DNA from: Xenopus tropicalis | Taxonomy: Eukaryota > Chordata > Amphibia > Anura > Pipidae | Assembly: GCF_000004195.4 (NCBI RefSeq) | Contig: NC_030677.2 | Coordinates: 100,716,829 to 100,780,828, forward strand | DNA: 64,000 bases | Reading direction: 5' to 3' | Shown here: piece by piece, positions 23,686 through 35,459 of the stretch | Layout: each line of letters starts with the position of its first letter | Numbering within the stretch: the first letter of the stretch is position 1 | Notes under the pieces: generated by a model | Told to the model about the DNA's origin: nothing | Database searches by the model: none | The model's input: the letters and a program-made list of their open reading frames with translations, nothing else | Made by a program: the position numbers and the translations under genes

Positions 23686-26248
23686 ATACTAGTTTATATC
23701 TCTGCATGTTTGTTTATGTGTGTAGGTAATTTATAGAGCCCTAACAATTCAAAGAACACAGATTTTGTCATTTTAAAATCAAATCATAGGTATGATTTTT
23801 ATTAATGTGTGAACATAATCCACATGATCATGACAGTACAGACAGTATATCTGGGGGGCCCATGAATTAACTGGACCCTAAAAAGTAATATTAGTACTTT
23901 CATTTTTAATCCATTATGCAGAGCCATGCCCTAAATGATGCCAAACCACACTATGATAAGGTTATCAGGAGAGATCTGGGAGTGAAGGCAATGTATGGTA
24001 AGACATTAACTTGTCAATGCAAATTTGCAATTGCAGTAATACATAAGATATATTTTCTGTTTTCTGTCAGTTATGTTTTTTACAAGATTGTATCAGCGGT
24101 TTACAACAGTAAAATAATGAATCTTTATATCATACTTTCGACTGAATGTCTGTTAGCAAAGCTGAAGCTTAAGTGTCTAAAGGGCATCAAGAACAATTCT
24201 TTCTCTCCAATCAGTTCACAAAAGAAAATGTCAAACAATATCTTTGAACAGTCACATTTCAGTTGTCCATGACCGCTCCATAATAACTGGTATTAACTGT
24301 TAAGTGATTGTGTGGCCATGCTGACATTGGATAAAACTGTTTTGTCAGAATACTAAAAATGTAGGAAATTCTAAAGAAGAAAAGAACACAGACTATAGTT
24401 AAAAAAATAAAATACATTTTTGTACTGACATTTCAATGGTGTCAAGTGATAAATTCTCAAAGCCTATGCAATATGGAACTTTTTTTTTTAAAAAACTCTT
24501 TCCATCATGACATTAATGATTAATTCTTAACTATATTGTACTTGATAATTATACTGTAATTAACTGAATGCCAAGGTAACTATATCTAACTAATTATGCA
24601 AGGGTTAGAACAAAGCATAATGTCATTTTTACTATAGAATATTATAGAAGAATTCCATTCAAACTTCAGCGAACAAGGATCGAGCAGAGGCATTTATTTC
24701 TACTAAGGTATAGCATCTGTTATCCAGAAACTCATTATCCAGAAAGCTCCAAATGAAGGGGCAATAGGACCCATGCCTGTAATGACTTCCTTCAGAACTG
24801 GAAGTAATCTGGCAAAGCAAACTGAGTTTCTATACTTATCTTGACTAAACTTTCCTTTTAAGTACTGCTTAAAGTAATGTTGTGTTGGATCAGCCAGGCT
24901 GGAACAAGAGGTACCTTCCTAGGGTTTCACTATTTAGGAAAAGGGTTGCAATTCCAGAAAATGTTTATTGCATTATCAAACAGAAGATGCCTATGGTTAG
25001 ACCAACTTCTTTTGTCTCTTTATAATTTCTTTGTTATCTGGTCTGTGTCAACCACTAATTCTTTCAGATGGTAATAGTGTGATAGAATTTTGACCTGCCC
25101 TGTTGGTGACACCAACATTTGAGATGATACTAGAATAGACTGTACTTCACACATGACTTGTATTCACACACCAGCGGTATTTATTTCCTAAGACAACTAC
25201 CATATACCTATTATTACCACAGAAGGTCTTTGTTATAAAAACTAGACCCTGTCCCAGTGGAGCATACAATCTAAAGAACATCTAAATTCCATCTAATAAA
25301 GCACCAGCATATTGTAACGGGTGTGGGACTGAGATCACTGGGGGAGCGCATGACATCTTGGCACCCCTCCTTGTCTTTTAATGCTGGTATGGAAATCTCA
25401 GTGAGGCCATGTGACAGGTTTGGCAGTGTACTCTAGTTTTTGATCCCACTGTTCTCTGAACTTTTAGTTAGTCCTCCCATACCTTCAGAATGTGTTATAT
25501 AAAAGATAACAGGATATAATCACATGAGGCATGTGCTTTGAAAGTATTCAAAATGAACATCAAACATGTCTAATCAAAGAAAGAAATCGCACTGTCCCAA
25601 AGCTCTGCATTTTGATACAGCATGCTGGGAATGCATTTATTCATGTGCAAAGAACAATGCAATGGCAATAACAATTTGCCCTTTGAAGAATATTGTCTCT
25701 ACACTATGCATTATGTGGCACTGCAGCAACTGTGGTGGTGGTGGTCCATAAGCAAATACGTTTCTGTATTAATATATAAAACATATATTCACACACTGAA
25801 ACTTCTAGAAAGATATTATATACCTACTATTTGCCATTAAGATTGCAGAAATTGTTTTCTAATAAAACATTGGAAAAAATGTGCTAATTTCTGGCACATT
25901 TGATTGTTATGCCCGGGGATTAATGCTTTCTGGTATAATGTATTCAATATGATTTCTAAAATCTTTAGCAAAGAATACAAACCAAATCCTGCACATGTCT
26001 TACTTAATTTAGGCATGGGAAAGCCTTTCTGCTTCATATCCACTATTACTCATGAGCATTAAACTACAGGCTTTATCTGCTTTAATGGCTGCTTCCATAA
26101 GCACATCTCCCCAAACTGTTGGCAGAAATTGGTAAATGAAATTGTGACTAATGTCATTGTTTTTGCTGTAATTACACCTGGATTGAGAATGATGGCTGTG
26201 GCTTACAGACAGAAACTGTCATTAAAAAAGTGTACATTTTTGCATTTG
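23686..26248. other. No gene recognised; one partial MITE
   Basis: AT-rich sequence. 24712-24775 is a partial copy of the palindromic 'gttatccagaa' MITE family (see 38159). A tail motif at about 25247-25275 ('ccctgtcccagtggagcata') is a common dispersed-repeat end. The 118-codon frame 23916-24272 (+) has no domain. Confidence 0.45.
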
Positions 26249-26281
26249 AACAATGTATATGATTTAACAATTAGTGGAAAT
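26249..26281 (+). repeat. 33-bp direct repeat, left copy
   Basis: AACAATGTATATGATTTAAC plus 'aattagtggaaat' recurs with one substitution at 29709-29741. The pair brackets the 3.4-kb MITE/satellite block. It is far too long for a TTAA target duplication. Confidence 0.9.
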
Positions 26282-26439
26282 TTTTTTGCATTAAAGGAGA
26301 CATATACCATAATTTTTCAGTTTATCTTAAATTGCAGCTAACACTCTAAAATTGAATAAAATAAAGTGTATTTTATACCTACTGTTGAAGAAGGCTGTGT
26401 AATCCCTGCTCAAATGCTAAAGCCTCTCCCTTTCACAGG

Positions 26440-26690
26440 GCTTTCACAGGGCTTCCGGCTGGAAAATAGTCTGTCTGTAGCTGGGGCCGCCGGCCCTGGC
26501 TTCTTTCCTACACAGACGCTGCAGCCAATGAGAGAGGAGTGGGCGTGAGACGTGGGCGGCGCCTTTGATGATGTCATTTCCCCGCCCACGTCAGTCACGC
26601 TGGGGTCCTTCTCAGTGCTGCTCCCGGCCGGCCCTGCTTTCCTGACTAGCAGCTCAGTTGAAGGCAGATTCGCTGTGTCTGTGACATGCT
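26440..26690. promoter_or_regulatory. CpG-rich promoter-like block inside the MITE
   Basis: Contains a CCAAT box context (gccaatgagag, about 26523), GC-box-like gggcgtgag and gggcgg, and a palindrome GACGTGGGCGG ... CCGCCCACGTC around 'tgatgatgtcat', plus many CpGs, against a CpG-poor background. No attached host exon was found: the ATG at about 26686 followed by GTAAGG would give a phase incompatible with R3HDM4 exon 2. Function is inferred from composition only. Confidence 0.4.
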
Positions 26691-26953
26691 GGAATGTAAG
26701 GCACCTTGATTCTCTTTCTTAAAAAAAAATAATTATTTACCAAATAAAAAAAACGTTATTTACAATGAAGGAGTCAGATCTGTTTATTCATTAGACTGTA
26801 CCTAATTATAAATGATGTGTGTTATTTGCTTGTAACTCCCTGCAGCCATGTTAGGTTCCAATTATATATAGTTGTAACTCCCTGCACCCAATCCTACAGT
26901 GTCCCTGCCCATCAGTATTACGTTCTGCAATCGCTATGAGAGTTTTTTTTTTA

Positions 26954-29390
26954 CATGCAACTCCCTGCAACTTGTACTTTGACACCTAAACTGGGGGGTT
27001 TTTTTGTATTTTCTCCTGCAACAACTCCCTGCAACTTGTACTTTGACACCTAAACTGGGGTTTTTTTTTGTATTTTCTCCAGCAACAACTCCCTGCAACT
27101 TGTACTTTGACACCTAAACTGGGTTTTTTTTTGTATTTTCACCTGCAACAACTCCCTGCAACTTGTACTTTGACACCTAAACTGGGTTTTTTTTTTGTAT
27201 TTTCTCCAGCAACAACTCCCTGCAACTTGTACTTTGACACCTAAACTGGGTTTTTTTTTTGTATTTTCTCCAGCAACAACTCCCTGCAACTTGTACTTTG
27301 ACACCTAAACTGGGGGTTTTTTTGTATTTTCTCCTGCAACAACTCCCTGCAACTTGTACTTTGACAGCTAAACTGGGGGTTTTCTTGTATTTTCTCCTGC
27401 AACAACTCCCTGCAACTTGCACTTTGACACCTAAACTGGCCGTTTTTTGGTTTTTTCACCTGCAACAACTCCCTGCAACTTGCACTTTGACACCTAAACT
27501 GGCCGTTTTTTTGTATTTTCTCCTGCAACAACTCCCTGCAACTTGTACTTTGACACCTAAACTGGGGTTTTTTTTTGTATTTTCTCCAGCAACAACTCCC
27601 TGCAACTTGTACTTTGACACCTAAACTGGGTTTTTTTTTGTATTTTCTCCAGCAACAACTCCCTGCAACTTGCACTTTGACACCTAAACTGGGTTTTTTT
27701 TTGGTATTTTCTCCTGCAACAACTCCCTGCAACTTGTACTTTGACACCTAAACTGGGGTTTTTTTTGGTATTTTCTCCTGCAACAACTCCCTGCAACTTG
27801 TACTTTGACACCTAAACTGGGGTTTTTTTTTGGTATTTTCTCCTGCAACAACTCCCTGCAACTTGTACTTTGACACCTAAACTGGGTTTTTTTTTTTGTA
27901 TTTTCTCCAGCAACAACTCCCTGCAACTTGTACTTTGACACCTAAACTGGTTTTTTTTTTGTATTTTCACCTGCAACAACTCCCTGCAACTTGCACTTTG
28001 ACACCTAAACTGGCCGTTTTTTTGTATTTTCTCCTGCAACAACTCCCTGCAACTTGTACTTTGACACCTAAACTGGGTTTTTTTTTGGTATTTTCTCCTG
28101 CAACAACTCCCTGCAACTTGTACTTTGACACCTAAACTGGGGGTTTTTTTTGTATTTTCTCCAGCAACAACTCCCTGCAACTTGTAATTTGACACCTAAA
28201 CTGGGGTTTTTTGGTATTTTCACCTGCAACAACTCCCTGCAACTTGCACTTTGACACCTAAACTGGCCGTTTTTTTTGTATTTTCTCCTGCAACAACTCC
28301 CTGCAACTTGTACTTTGACACCTAAACTGGGGTTTTTTTTGTATTTTCTCCTGCAACAACTCCCTGCAACTTGTACTTTGACACCTAAACTGGGTTTTTT
28401 TTTTTATTTTCTCCTGCAACAACTCCCTGCAACTTGTACTTTGACACCTAAACTGGGGGTTTTTTTTTTGGTATTTTCTCCTGCAACAACTCCCTGCAAC
28501 TTGTACTTTGACACCTAAACTGGGGTTTTTTTTTGGTATTTTCTCCTGCAACAACTCCCTGCAACTTGTACTTTGACACCTAAACTGGGGGTTTTTTTTG
28601 TATTTTCTCCAGCAACAACTCCCTGCAACTTGTACTTTGACACCTAAACTGGGGTTTTTTTTTGTATTTTCTCCTGCAACAACTCCCTGCAACTTGTACT
28701 TTGACACCTAAACTGGGGTTTTTTTTGTATTTTCTCCTGCAACAACTCCCTGCAACTTGTACTTTGACACCTAAACTGGGTTTTTTTTTTGTATTTTCTC
28801 CAGCAACAACTCCCTGCAACTTGTACTTTGACACCTAAACTGGGGTTTTTTTTGTATTTTTTCCTTCAACAACTCCCTGCAACTTGCACTTTGACACCTA
28901 AACTGGGGTTTTTTTTGTATTTTCTCCTGCAACAACTCCCTGCAACTTGTACTTTGACACCTAAACTGGGGTTTTTTTTGTATTTTCTCCTGCAACAACT
29001 CCCTGCAACTTGTACTTTGACACCTAAACTGGGGTTTTTTTGTATTTTCTCCTGCAACAACTCCCTGCAACTTGTACTTTGACACCTAAACTGGGTTTTT
29101 TTTTGTATTTTCTCCTGCAACAACTCCCTGCAACTTGTACTTTGACACCTAAACTGGGGTTTTTTTTGTATTTTCTCCTGCAACAACTCCCTGCAACTTG
29201 TACTTTGACACCTAAACTGGGTTTTTTTTTGTATTTTCTCCTGCAACAACTCCCTGCAACTTGTACTTTGACACCTAAACTGGGGGTTTTTTGTATTTTC
29301 TCCTGCAACAACTCCCTGCAACTTGCACTTTGACACCTAAACTGGGTTTTTTTTTGGTATTTTCTCCTGCAACAACTCCAAAAGTAAAGA
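26954..29390. repeat. 63-bp satellite array, about 38 units
   Basis: Consensus unit: CAACAACTCCCTGCAACTTG, then 'tactttgacacctaaactgg', a G run of 2-6, a T run of 6-11, and 'gtattttctcctg'. Period is 62-65 bp because of the G/T runs. Variants include spacer endings tcctg, tccag or acctg, cttgTac/cttgCac, and a GGCCG variant in four units. Units at the right end (about 28900-29330) are the most homogeneous. The repeat frames open on both strands are not genes. Confidence 0.97.
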
Positions 29391-29708
29391 TCAGGCAGCA
29401 GCACAGGACAGCTATGTGCAGACTGGTAACAGATACAGGCAGGGAGGTGGGAGGGGTTTCCCTGCTACAGCAGAGTTCAGCCTGTCAGTCAGTGCTGTGA
29501 CCATTTCCTGTGGGAGAATGAACAGACACTCCCACCTCTCATTTCAGTTTAGCTTCAGAGGAGTGAAGATCTCTCTGCAGCTCTGATATAAAAACGATTT
29601 TAGCAGGTAAAATGCATTCAAATCGTTTTTTTTCTGCAAGATTACATAGATTGAAGAAAGATGAATCATATAACTGAATATGAAGGTGATATGAAATGTC
29701 TCCTTTAA

Positions 29709-29741
29709 AACAATGTATCTGATTTAACAATTAGTGGAAAT
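29709..29741 (+). repeat. 33-bp direct repeat, right copy
   Basis: Partner of 26249-26281, with one difference (A to C at the tenth base of the CAATGTATNT core). It abuts the right TTAA of the MITE. Confidence 0.9.
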
Positions 29742-30018
29742 GTGTTTTACACTTTTATTATGACTGTATCACAGGTGCATAGCTTTATTATTACACTATT
29801 AGGCCAAAAGTATTTGGACACCTGTCCAACATCTCATTACAAAACCAAGGGTATTGATATGAAGTTTTTTATAATTTGCTTCTATTAATCCATAAGAGCA
29901 GCGTTTTTCAACCGCTGTTCCAGATGTTGCCTGGTGTGCCGTAGGCAGGGCCGCAATTTTTACTTTCCCCTTTAATAAAATCCGGGCCCTGTCATTGGTT
30001 GCGCCCCGTGTGTACGGG

Positions 30019-30054
30019 TGACGTCAGTACGCACGGAGCGCAACGTTATAAAAG
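30019..30054 (+). promoter_or_regulatory. CRE plus TATA module in hAT element
   Basis: TGACGTCA (30019-30026) lies 20 bp before TATAAAAG (30047-30054), within a GC-rich inverted repeat (ttgcgccccgtg...cacggagcgcaa). The same arrangement recurs at 40522-40556 in a different element. Confidence 0.5.
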
Positions 30055-30142
30055 GGCCTGTGTGCGGTCGCTTGTAGGCAGAAGTGCAGAGGCGGCGCGC
30101 GTGAGGGGAAGATGCTGCTGAAGCCGCCGAAGAGCAGAAGTA

Positions 30143-30341
30143 AAATGCTGCTGGGCACCAATGTATTAGGGGGGGCCACGGGGCACACTGACTTATGGGG
30201 GCACTGCTGCTGGGCACCAATGTACTAGGGGGGCTGGCTCTTGGCACCAATGTACTGGGGGGCACTGCTGCTGGGCACCAATGTACTAGGGGGGCACTGC
30301 TCTTGGCACCAATGTACTAGGGGGGCACTGCTGCTGGGCAC
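30143..30341. repeat. 33-bp minisatellite, about 6 copies
   Basis: Unit contains CTGGGCACCAATGTACTAGG followed by a G-run and 'cactgctg'. Copies alternate between 'ctgctgggcacc' and 'ctcttggcacc' forms. Confidence 0.85.
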
Positions 30342-30530
30342 AGAGTTAAATTTTTTAACATTTTCTAATGGTGGTGTGCCTCGTGATTTTTTTCATGAAA
30401 CAAGTGTGCCTTTGCCCAAAAAAGGTTGAAAAACACTGCATAAGAGCATAAGTGAGGTTGGACACTGATTTTTGGGTGATCAGGCCTGGTTTGCAATCTG
30501 TGATCCCAGCCTTCCCACAAAAGTCAGTGG

Positions 30531-31564
30531 TTCATATTTCTTTTGCTTTCATATATCACAACCCTGGAAGTGAATGACTGGTTTGCTAAAAATGAAAGAA
30601 ATGAGAAACTAAAAGCATATGATTATATTATGACTTTTTCTAGGCTTAGTACAGAACAAAGAAAGATTGTAACATGTACCTACAAGTTAAGGGTCTGCAT
30701 ATGGGTGTCCCGTGGGTGAAACACTGGTGTGCACATACTACTGTACTAAGCTCTTTAAACCATGCAACTGAACTGTCATAACACAGAGTGCCTATAGGCA
30801 CAACAGCCCTGTACTCATCAAGTGGTCAAAAGAGGTATTAGGAGATGCAATTTGCATAAAGAAAGTAGCTTTTGTATCTTATTTAGATATACACCATTGT
30901 TCTGTATTTCTTTTGTTAACAGGGCAAGGCAGCTAAGGAAATTGCCACTTGCTTTCAATATAACATTTTTCCTTTACCTAGCATAGTCTGATTCTTCACA
31001 GTGGAAATGCAGATAGCAGGTGTATGTACATTTTGACATATCTTTTCAGTACAGAAGCTTAGAGAAATGAATGATGGCTACATGATAGCCTGACTGAGGG
31101 TAAGAAGAGACCGAGACACATGCAGAGATACTGACATCATAGAGTCCATATATATTTTTAGAAAAGGCTTATTCTTACAAATTCAAAACTGATAAATATG
31201 TTTTTTTTTTTACTCCAAAGCTTTCAAGCTCAACTATGCTAATGTGATCAGCTTGCACTAGTCCCACTGGGTACATTTTAGGGAAAACAGCACATGGGGC
31301 AGTAAAAAAGACTATTAATAATATCAAAACTAATTGTAGATTTTAGCATTAGATATTATGCTTGTTCAAGGCATTAACAGAATGTGCCATCATTCCACAT
31401 CTTCACTGCCCTCGCTGGGAAGAATTACCTATGCTGCTTCTCATAAAAGTCCTGTTCCTCTTATTTAAAGGGGTGGTTTCTGGTGCGTTGATCATTTTAA
31501 TGGGAAAAAAAATGCTGCCCAGTTTTCCAATTTAGCATCCTGCATAGATAGTTTTGCACAATTT
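30531..31564. other. No gene recognised
   Basis: AT-rich sequence with no long frame and no clear repeat. Confidence 0.5.
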
Positions 31565-32136
31565 GGGGGGAGATTTACTAAAACTAGAATTTTTCTGGCC
31601 TGTAAACTCATATTAACTCAACTTGGTATTTTTAGAAATAAAACATGATCATTCTTGCATTTTCGAAATGTCACGATAATGTTTGTAGGGTCGGATGAAA
31701 ATATTGAGTTTATTGTTTGAAAATCACGTTTTTTTAGCTGAAAAATTAGTGAAATTTGAATGGCCGTTTATTTCCACTAATCCTCTTTATTTTTCCCAAA
31801 CAGAAAAAATTTGGAAAACAATAATGTGTTTAGATTTCACTTGAAACTGGGTGAAATCAATGATGGGATTAACTTTCCCTTGAAAATGTGTCAAGGACAG
31901 GCTGTCACTGACTATTCTATTCCTTTACTATTCTAAGCCTCCAAAGGAATGATTCTCAACAGTCTAAACCTGGCGTACTTTCTCTTAGTCACATAAATCT
32001 CGAATATTTGTTCCTTTCTAAAATTTCTCTCGAAAAAATGAAATAATCGTACACTGCCAAAAAACACATACATAAATGTCGGAAAAGACAAAACACTACA
32101 TTTTTTTCTCAGAAAACCTTAGTAAATGGGTCCCTT
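31565..32136. mobile_element. Palindromic MITE (GGGGAGATTTACTAAA family)
   Basis: The left end 'ggggagatttactaaa' and the right end 'cttagtaaatgggtccctta' are inverted. The interior is rich in TTTTCG/CGAAAA words. Related to 56909-57378. Confidence 0.6.
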
Positions 32137-32837
32137 AGTATCATTAGCTACATTTACCACCACTCTTTGTAATCTATCCTTCAGCCAGTTCGTGTATCTG
32201 CAGTATTTCAAATGTTTTGTCTCCCATGATTTACCAGGGCAGCAAATCATTCCGTCTGTTATTGCCCTTACAGTGCTTTAAATCATGGAAAACCCAGGGT
32301 CCCAAGCATTGCAGAGAATAGATCACATACCTGTAATACCAAATGGGTATGACAGTTTATAAAGGTCCTGATACTTTTTTATTTCCAAAACAATCAGTAA
32401 CAAATGACAACAATGTACCCCAAAATCACAGGCTGCCTGTCTGACTAGTGGATGCATTGTAGCAAAGAAAAACTTTCAAAGGTGTTGTGCTCCAATCGCC
32501 ATCCATGTGCCCCCAAAAAACAAGGGTGCTGAGCTTGATTATGTGGTCATGCATGCAAACATGATTGGTTTCTCAGACACTACTGGGTACTGGCTTGAGT
32601 ACTGATCTGACCAATGACATTACAACATTCCATAGCTCAGCAGCACACATATATTTATATTAGTGCAGTATTTTTTAAATTATTATATTAAAGATAGTAT
32701 AAGCCACAACACATTGCCTTTTACAGTTTATTTGAAATAATATAACTATAACTAAGCAAGTTAGCACACAACATGCATGCTTTCACAATTATGCCAGGTC
32801 ACACAAGCACACACAAACTGCTTTTAAACAACAGGCA

Positions 32838-32877
32838 TCTGCTGCATCGACTTTCAAATGAAAGTCGATGCAGCAGA
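32838..32877. repeat. Exact palindrome, 19-bp arms, 2-nt centre
   Basis: TCTGCTGCATCGACTTTCA (32838-32856) and its exact reverse complement (32859-32877) are separated by AA. The surroundings are unremarkable AT-rich DNA. Confidence 0.95.
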
Positions 32878-35459
32878 GAAAATACATATTCTTTCTCAGC
32901 TGAAATCCTCTGCTAAATGGCTTTCAGATTTAAGTTTATTATTTTGAATGAGGTAAAAATAGATAAATCGAAGTGGAAAAAATAAGTGCACTTTTGGCAA
33001 TTTGTGTCTGGAAATGAAAGGCAATCATTGTTGAAAGTACCGTTTTTTTTTTCTAAAAAATTAGCTCTTGATGACTCATCAAAATAATTAGCACCCCCTA
33101 TCTGAACTGTGTGCTGAAACAATTTAGATTTAACCTTTTCCAAGGTGACAGAGCCCAGTATTTTGCCATTTCTGAGAAACACAATGAATACTCCAAGTAG
33201 GGCTTAAAATCTGAAACTGCAGAAGCTGTTAGTATATGTTGGTATTTGAAGTTCAGTAAGCAATGGAAAGCAAGCAGAAAATCTCTAAATATATTCAGTT
33301 TATTTATATAACTACATTGGCTCATTGGCTTGAGGTTTTGTGCCATGTTAATTTGCTACTGTAAATCTAATGAAAATTCATCTATTATATCCAATGCTTG
33401 AACTCAGGTGAAAAAAATTGGAGGGATGCAATGTAGTGTGCATGTAGTGCAATATGCCAAAAATAAGCACCCCCCTCCCCCACAGTTCTAAGCCACGCCC
33501 ACTGTTATAATAAGCCTTACCCATTAACCCCCACAGTGTCAGTTCCAGTTCCTGCCAGATGAAATTACCTACTCCTTGTCCAAGGAGAGGTATTTTCGGA
33601 TGGTTAGCACTACCTCTTAATAAGAAGTTAAAACAGTAGCTAAGTAAAAAAAAGGGGGGGGGGTTATCCCCCAATGCAACATGCTTTCCAATAATTCCAG
33701 TGTAACTACAGCTGCCATAATCAGGCACAATTTTGCAACACATACTATATGTGCAAATATCTAAGCCAGTTAGTAACCTGAGTGCAAATAGGCACAACTT
33801 CAACCTGTGTGTGATGAGGCAGGAACACAATTTATACCTACATGCTAATCAGCTGAATGCATTAGAAATTGTACAACACTAAGCTTGTAAAGGTGCAAGG
33901 GTGCTGGAAACAGTGTCTCCTTGCTTTCAGTGACCTACATTTAATCCAAAGGATGATGAAAAGCACAAGCTCATCAGGCATACATGGCAGATGTGCCCAC
34001 TTTTGCAATGCCCAGTGTACATAGGCCAGGCAACTATAGCAAGGGGCAGGGAACAATCCCTGTCTTTATTTCAAGTAGAATTTTTCATCTTTTTGTGTCC
34101 TTACTAAACTTATAAACACGCCAGAATTTTCTGTAAACTTTTATCTTTAAATTGTATCCTACAGATCAATAATGAAGAGAATAGTCTGTTTCCATCTCTG
34201 CTTGGAGGATTGTTTCTGCTTGGAGGATTGTTTCATGAAGTACCATGGTTTGGAGAGCTTCCAAGTTTCTAAATGATGGGCTTGTGAACAATGGAAACAG
34301 GTAATTCTTCTCTAGCCTTTTATCTTTGAAAATAAGACTCTGCAGGAAAATGTTAATCGCTGTTCTGAGGGAAAACAGAAAATCGAGCGCAGAGTAACAG
34401 AATTACCTACCTGTAAGCAGAAATATGATTTAAATATTTCATATTAGCTCATAATAAGAAATCACCATTTTTATGATACTATATAACTTTAATAAAATAC
34501 CAATAGAAATAGAGATAATATAAAATAACCACTATTTCTATGGCTATAAGAATATCTAAGCTCCTATTTGAAATATAGCCATACCCCAATATACTAACAG
34601 TCTAATTCATTAGCCCATAGATACATAAATGAATAAGTAGTGAAATAAGTGAATAAATTAATACTAAGATGTGCCAAACAAGGCCTCAGTTCCACCAATG
34701 TTCACCAAATATATTGTACTAATACCTTAGCAATGCAATATAGTATATACAATATAGCATATACGATATCATATAAAATTCATTATACAAGTCTGATTAG
34801 TAAGAAATTCACATTCACTTTACATGGTAGCAGACTGATAGAGACCACTGCATTCTGCATCAGAAATAATAATCAGCCCTGTAGCATCAGCTACTATGAC
34901 AGATATGACCTCATTTTCTGCTGTTGTTTTTATGCTTTTTGACAATCCCTAATCTTTTAAGATTCATTACAGCAGCCCAGCATAATATTTAAGCTAAGAT
35001 GGCCTAACAATATCTACAGTAAATAACTTTGTAGGCATGGACCATTACTGTTATAGGGCTACCCAGTCTCTGGGCTAGTAACAGTAAGTACCAGTATGCA
35101 CACTACGTTTCTCATAACCCAAATTGTAACATTTATGTTACATGTATATGAATAATTAGGGGTCAGTATCCTTGAGATGATTTTTGCTCTTGTAATGGTC
35201 TTATGGGAATCACTCTGTGGAAAAAAAGGCTCAGATCAAGTACAGTAATAAATGCATTGCTTAACAGCAATTGCCTTAACACATTTACACAATTATTTTT
35301 GCATCACTAATTGATAGGCATGATTATTCTGCCACACAAGATCACAACTTGTTAAAGTATGCACAAAAATCCCATGCAAACAGATCTAGGAAAAGCAAAA
35401 AGTAATTTAATTCACACAATAGCTAAAGTACAGCCTTATTCGTTTTATGCTTCATGCAC
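32878..35459. other. No gene recognised
   Basis: Includes a G10 tract (33654-33663), a 19-bp tandem duplication of 'ctgcttggaggattgttt' at about 34199-34235, and a 150-codon minus frame (33378-33830) that lacks any recognisable domain and contains the G-tract as proline/phenylalanine codons. Confidence 0.45.

Larger units (their letters stand above)
26291..29708. mobile_element. T2-type MITE expanded by an internal satellite
   Basis: The left end TTAAAGGAGACATATACCAT and the right end ...ATGAAATGTCTCCTTTAA form terminal inverted repeats with TTAA at both borders, as in frog T2/Kolobok MITEs. Between them lie a CpG-rich promoter-like block (26440-26690), seed sequences with single 'gtaactccctgca' words (26833-26895), the 63-bp tandem array (26954-29390), and a right shoulder. 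Without the array the element would be about 1 kb. No transposase. All frames inside are repeat translations. Confidence 0.75.
29899..30438. mobile_element. Non-autonomous hAT with perfect 8-bp TSD
   Basis: Starts CAGCGTTTTTCAACC and ends GGTTGAAAAACACTG (14 of 15 inverted), flanked by CATAAGAG on both sides (29891-29898 and 30439-30446). The interior has a CRE/TATA module (30019-30054) and a 33-bp minisatellite (30143-30341). No transposase. Confidence 0.88.
29794..30530. mobile_element. Decayed Tc1-like element split by a hAT
   Basis: The left end 'ttaggccaaaagtatttgga' and following 'acatctcattacaaaacca' are a familiar Tc1-type terminus. To the right of the hAT insertion, 'gtgaggttggacactga'...'tcaggcctgg' continues the same element type. 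No transposase remains. Confidence 0.55.

Noticed and set aside
26686..26698. ATG CTG GAA T|GTAAGG as an alternative R3HDM4 first exon
   Set aside because: It lies in a MITE and would end in phase 1, while exon 2 needs phase 2. The 49624 exon fits.
26954..29390. Regularly spaced repeats resembling a CRISPR array
   Set aside because: The units are contiguous, with no unique spacers, in a vertebrate genome. It is a satellite.
27050..29404. Numerous overlapping frames of 80-168 codons on both strands
   Set aside because: They are translations of the 63-bp tandem unit, frameshifting with the T-run length. There is no start, splice or domain evidence.
33378..33830. 150-codon minus-strand frame
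   Set aside because: It crosses a G10/A-run and has no domain. The amino-acid composition reflects low-complexity DNA.
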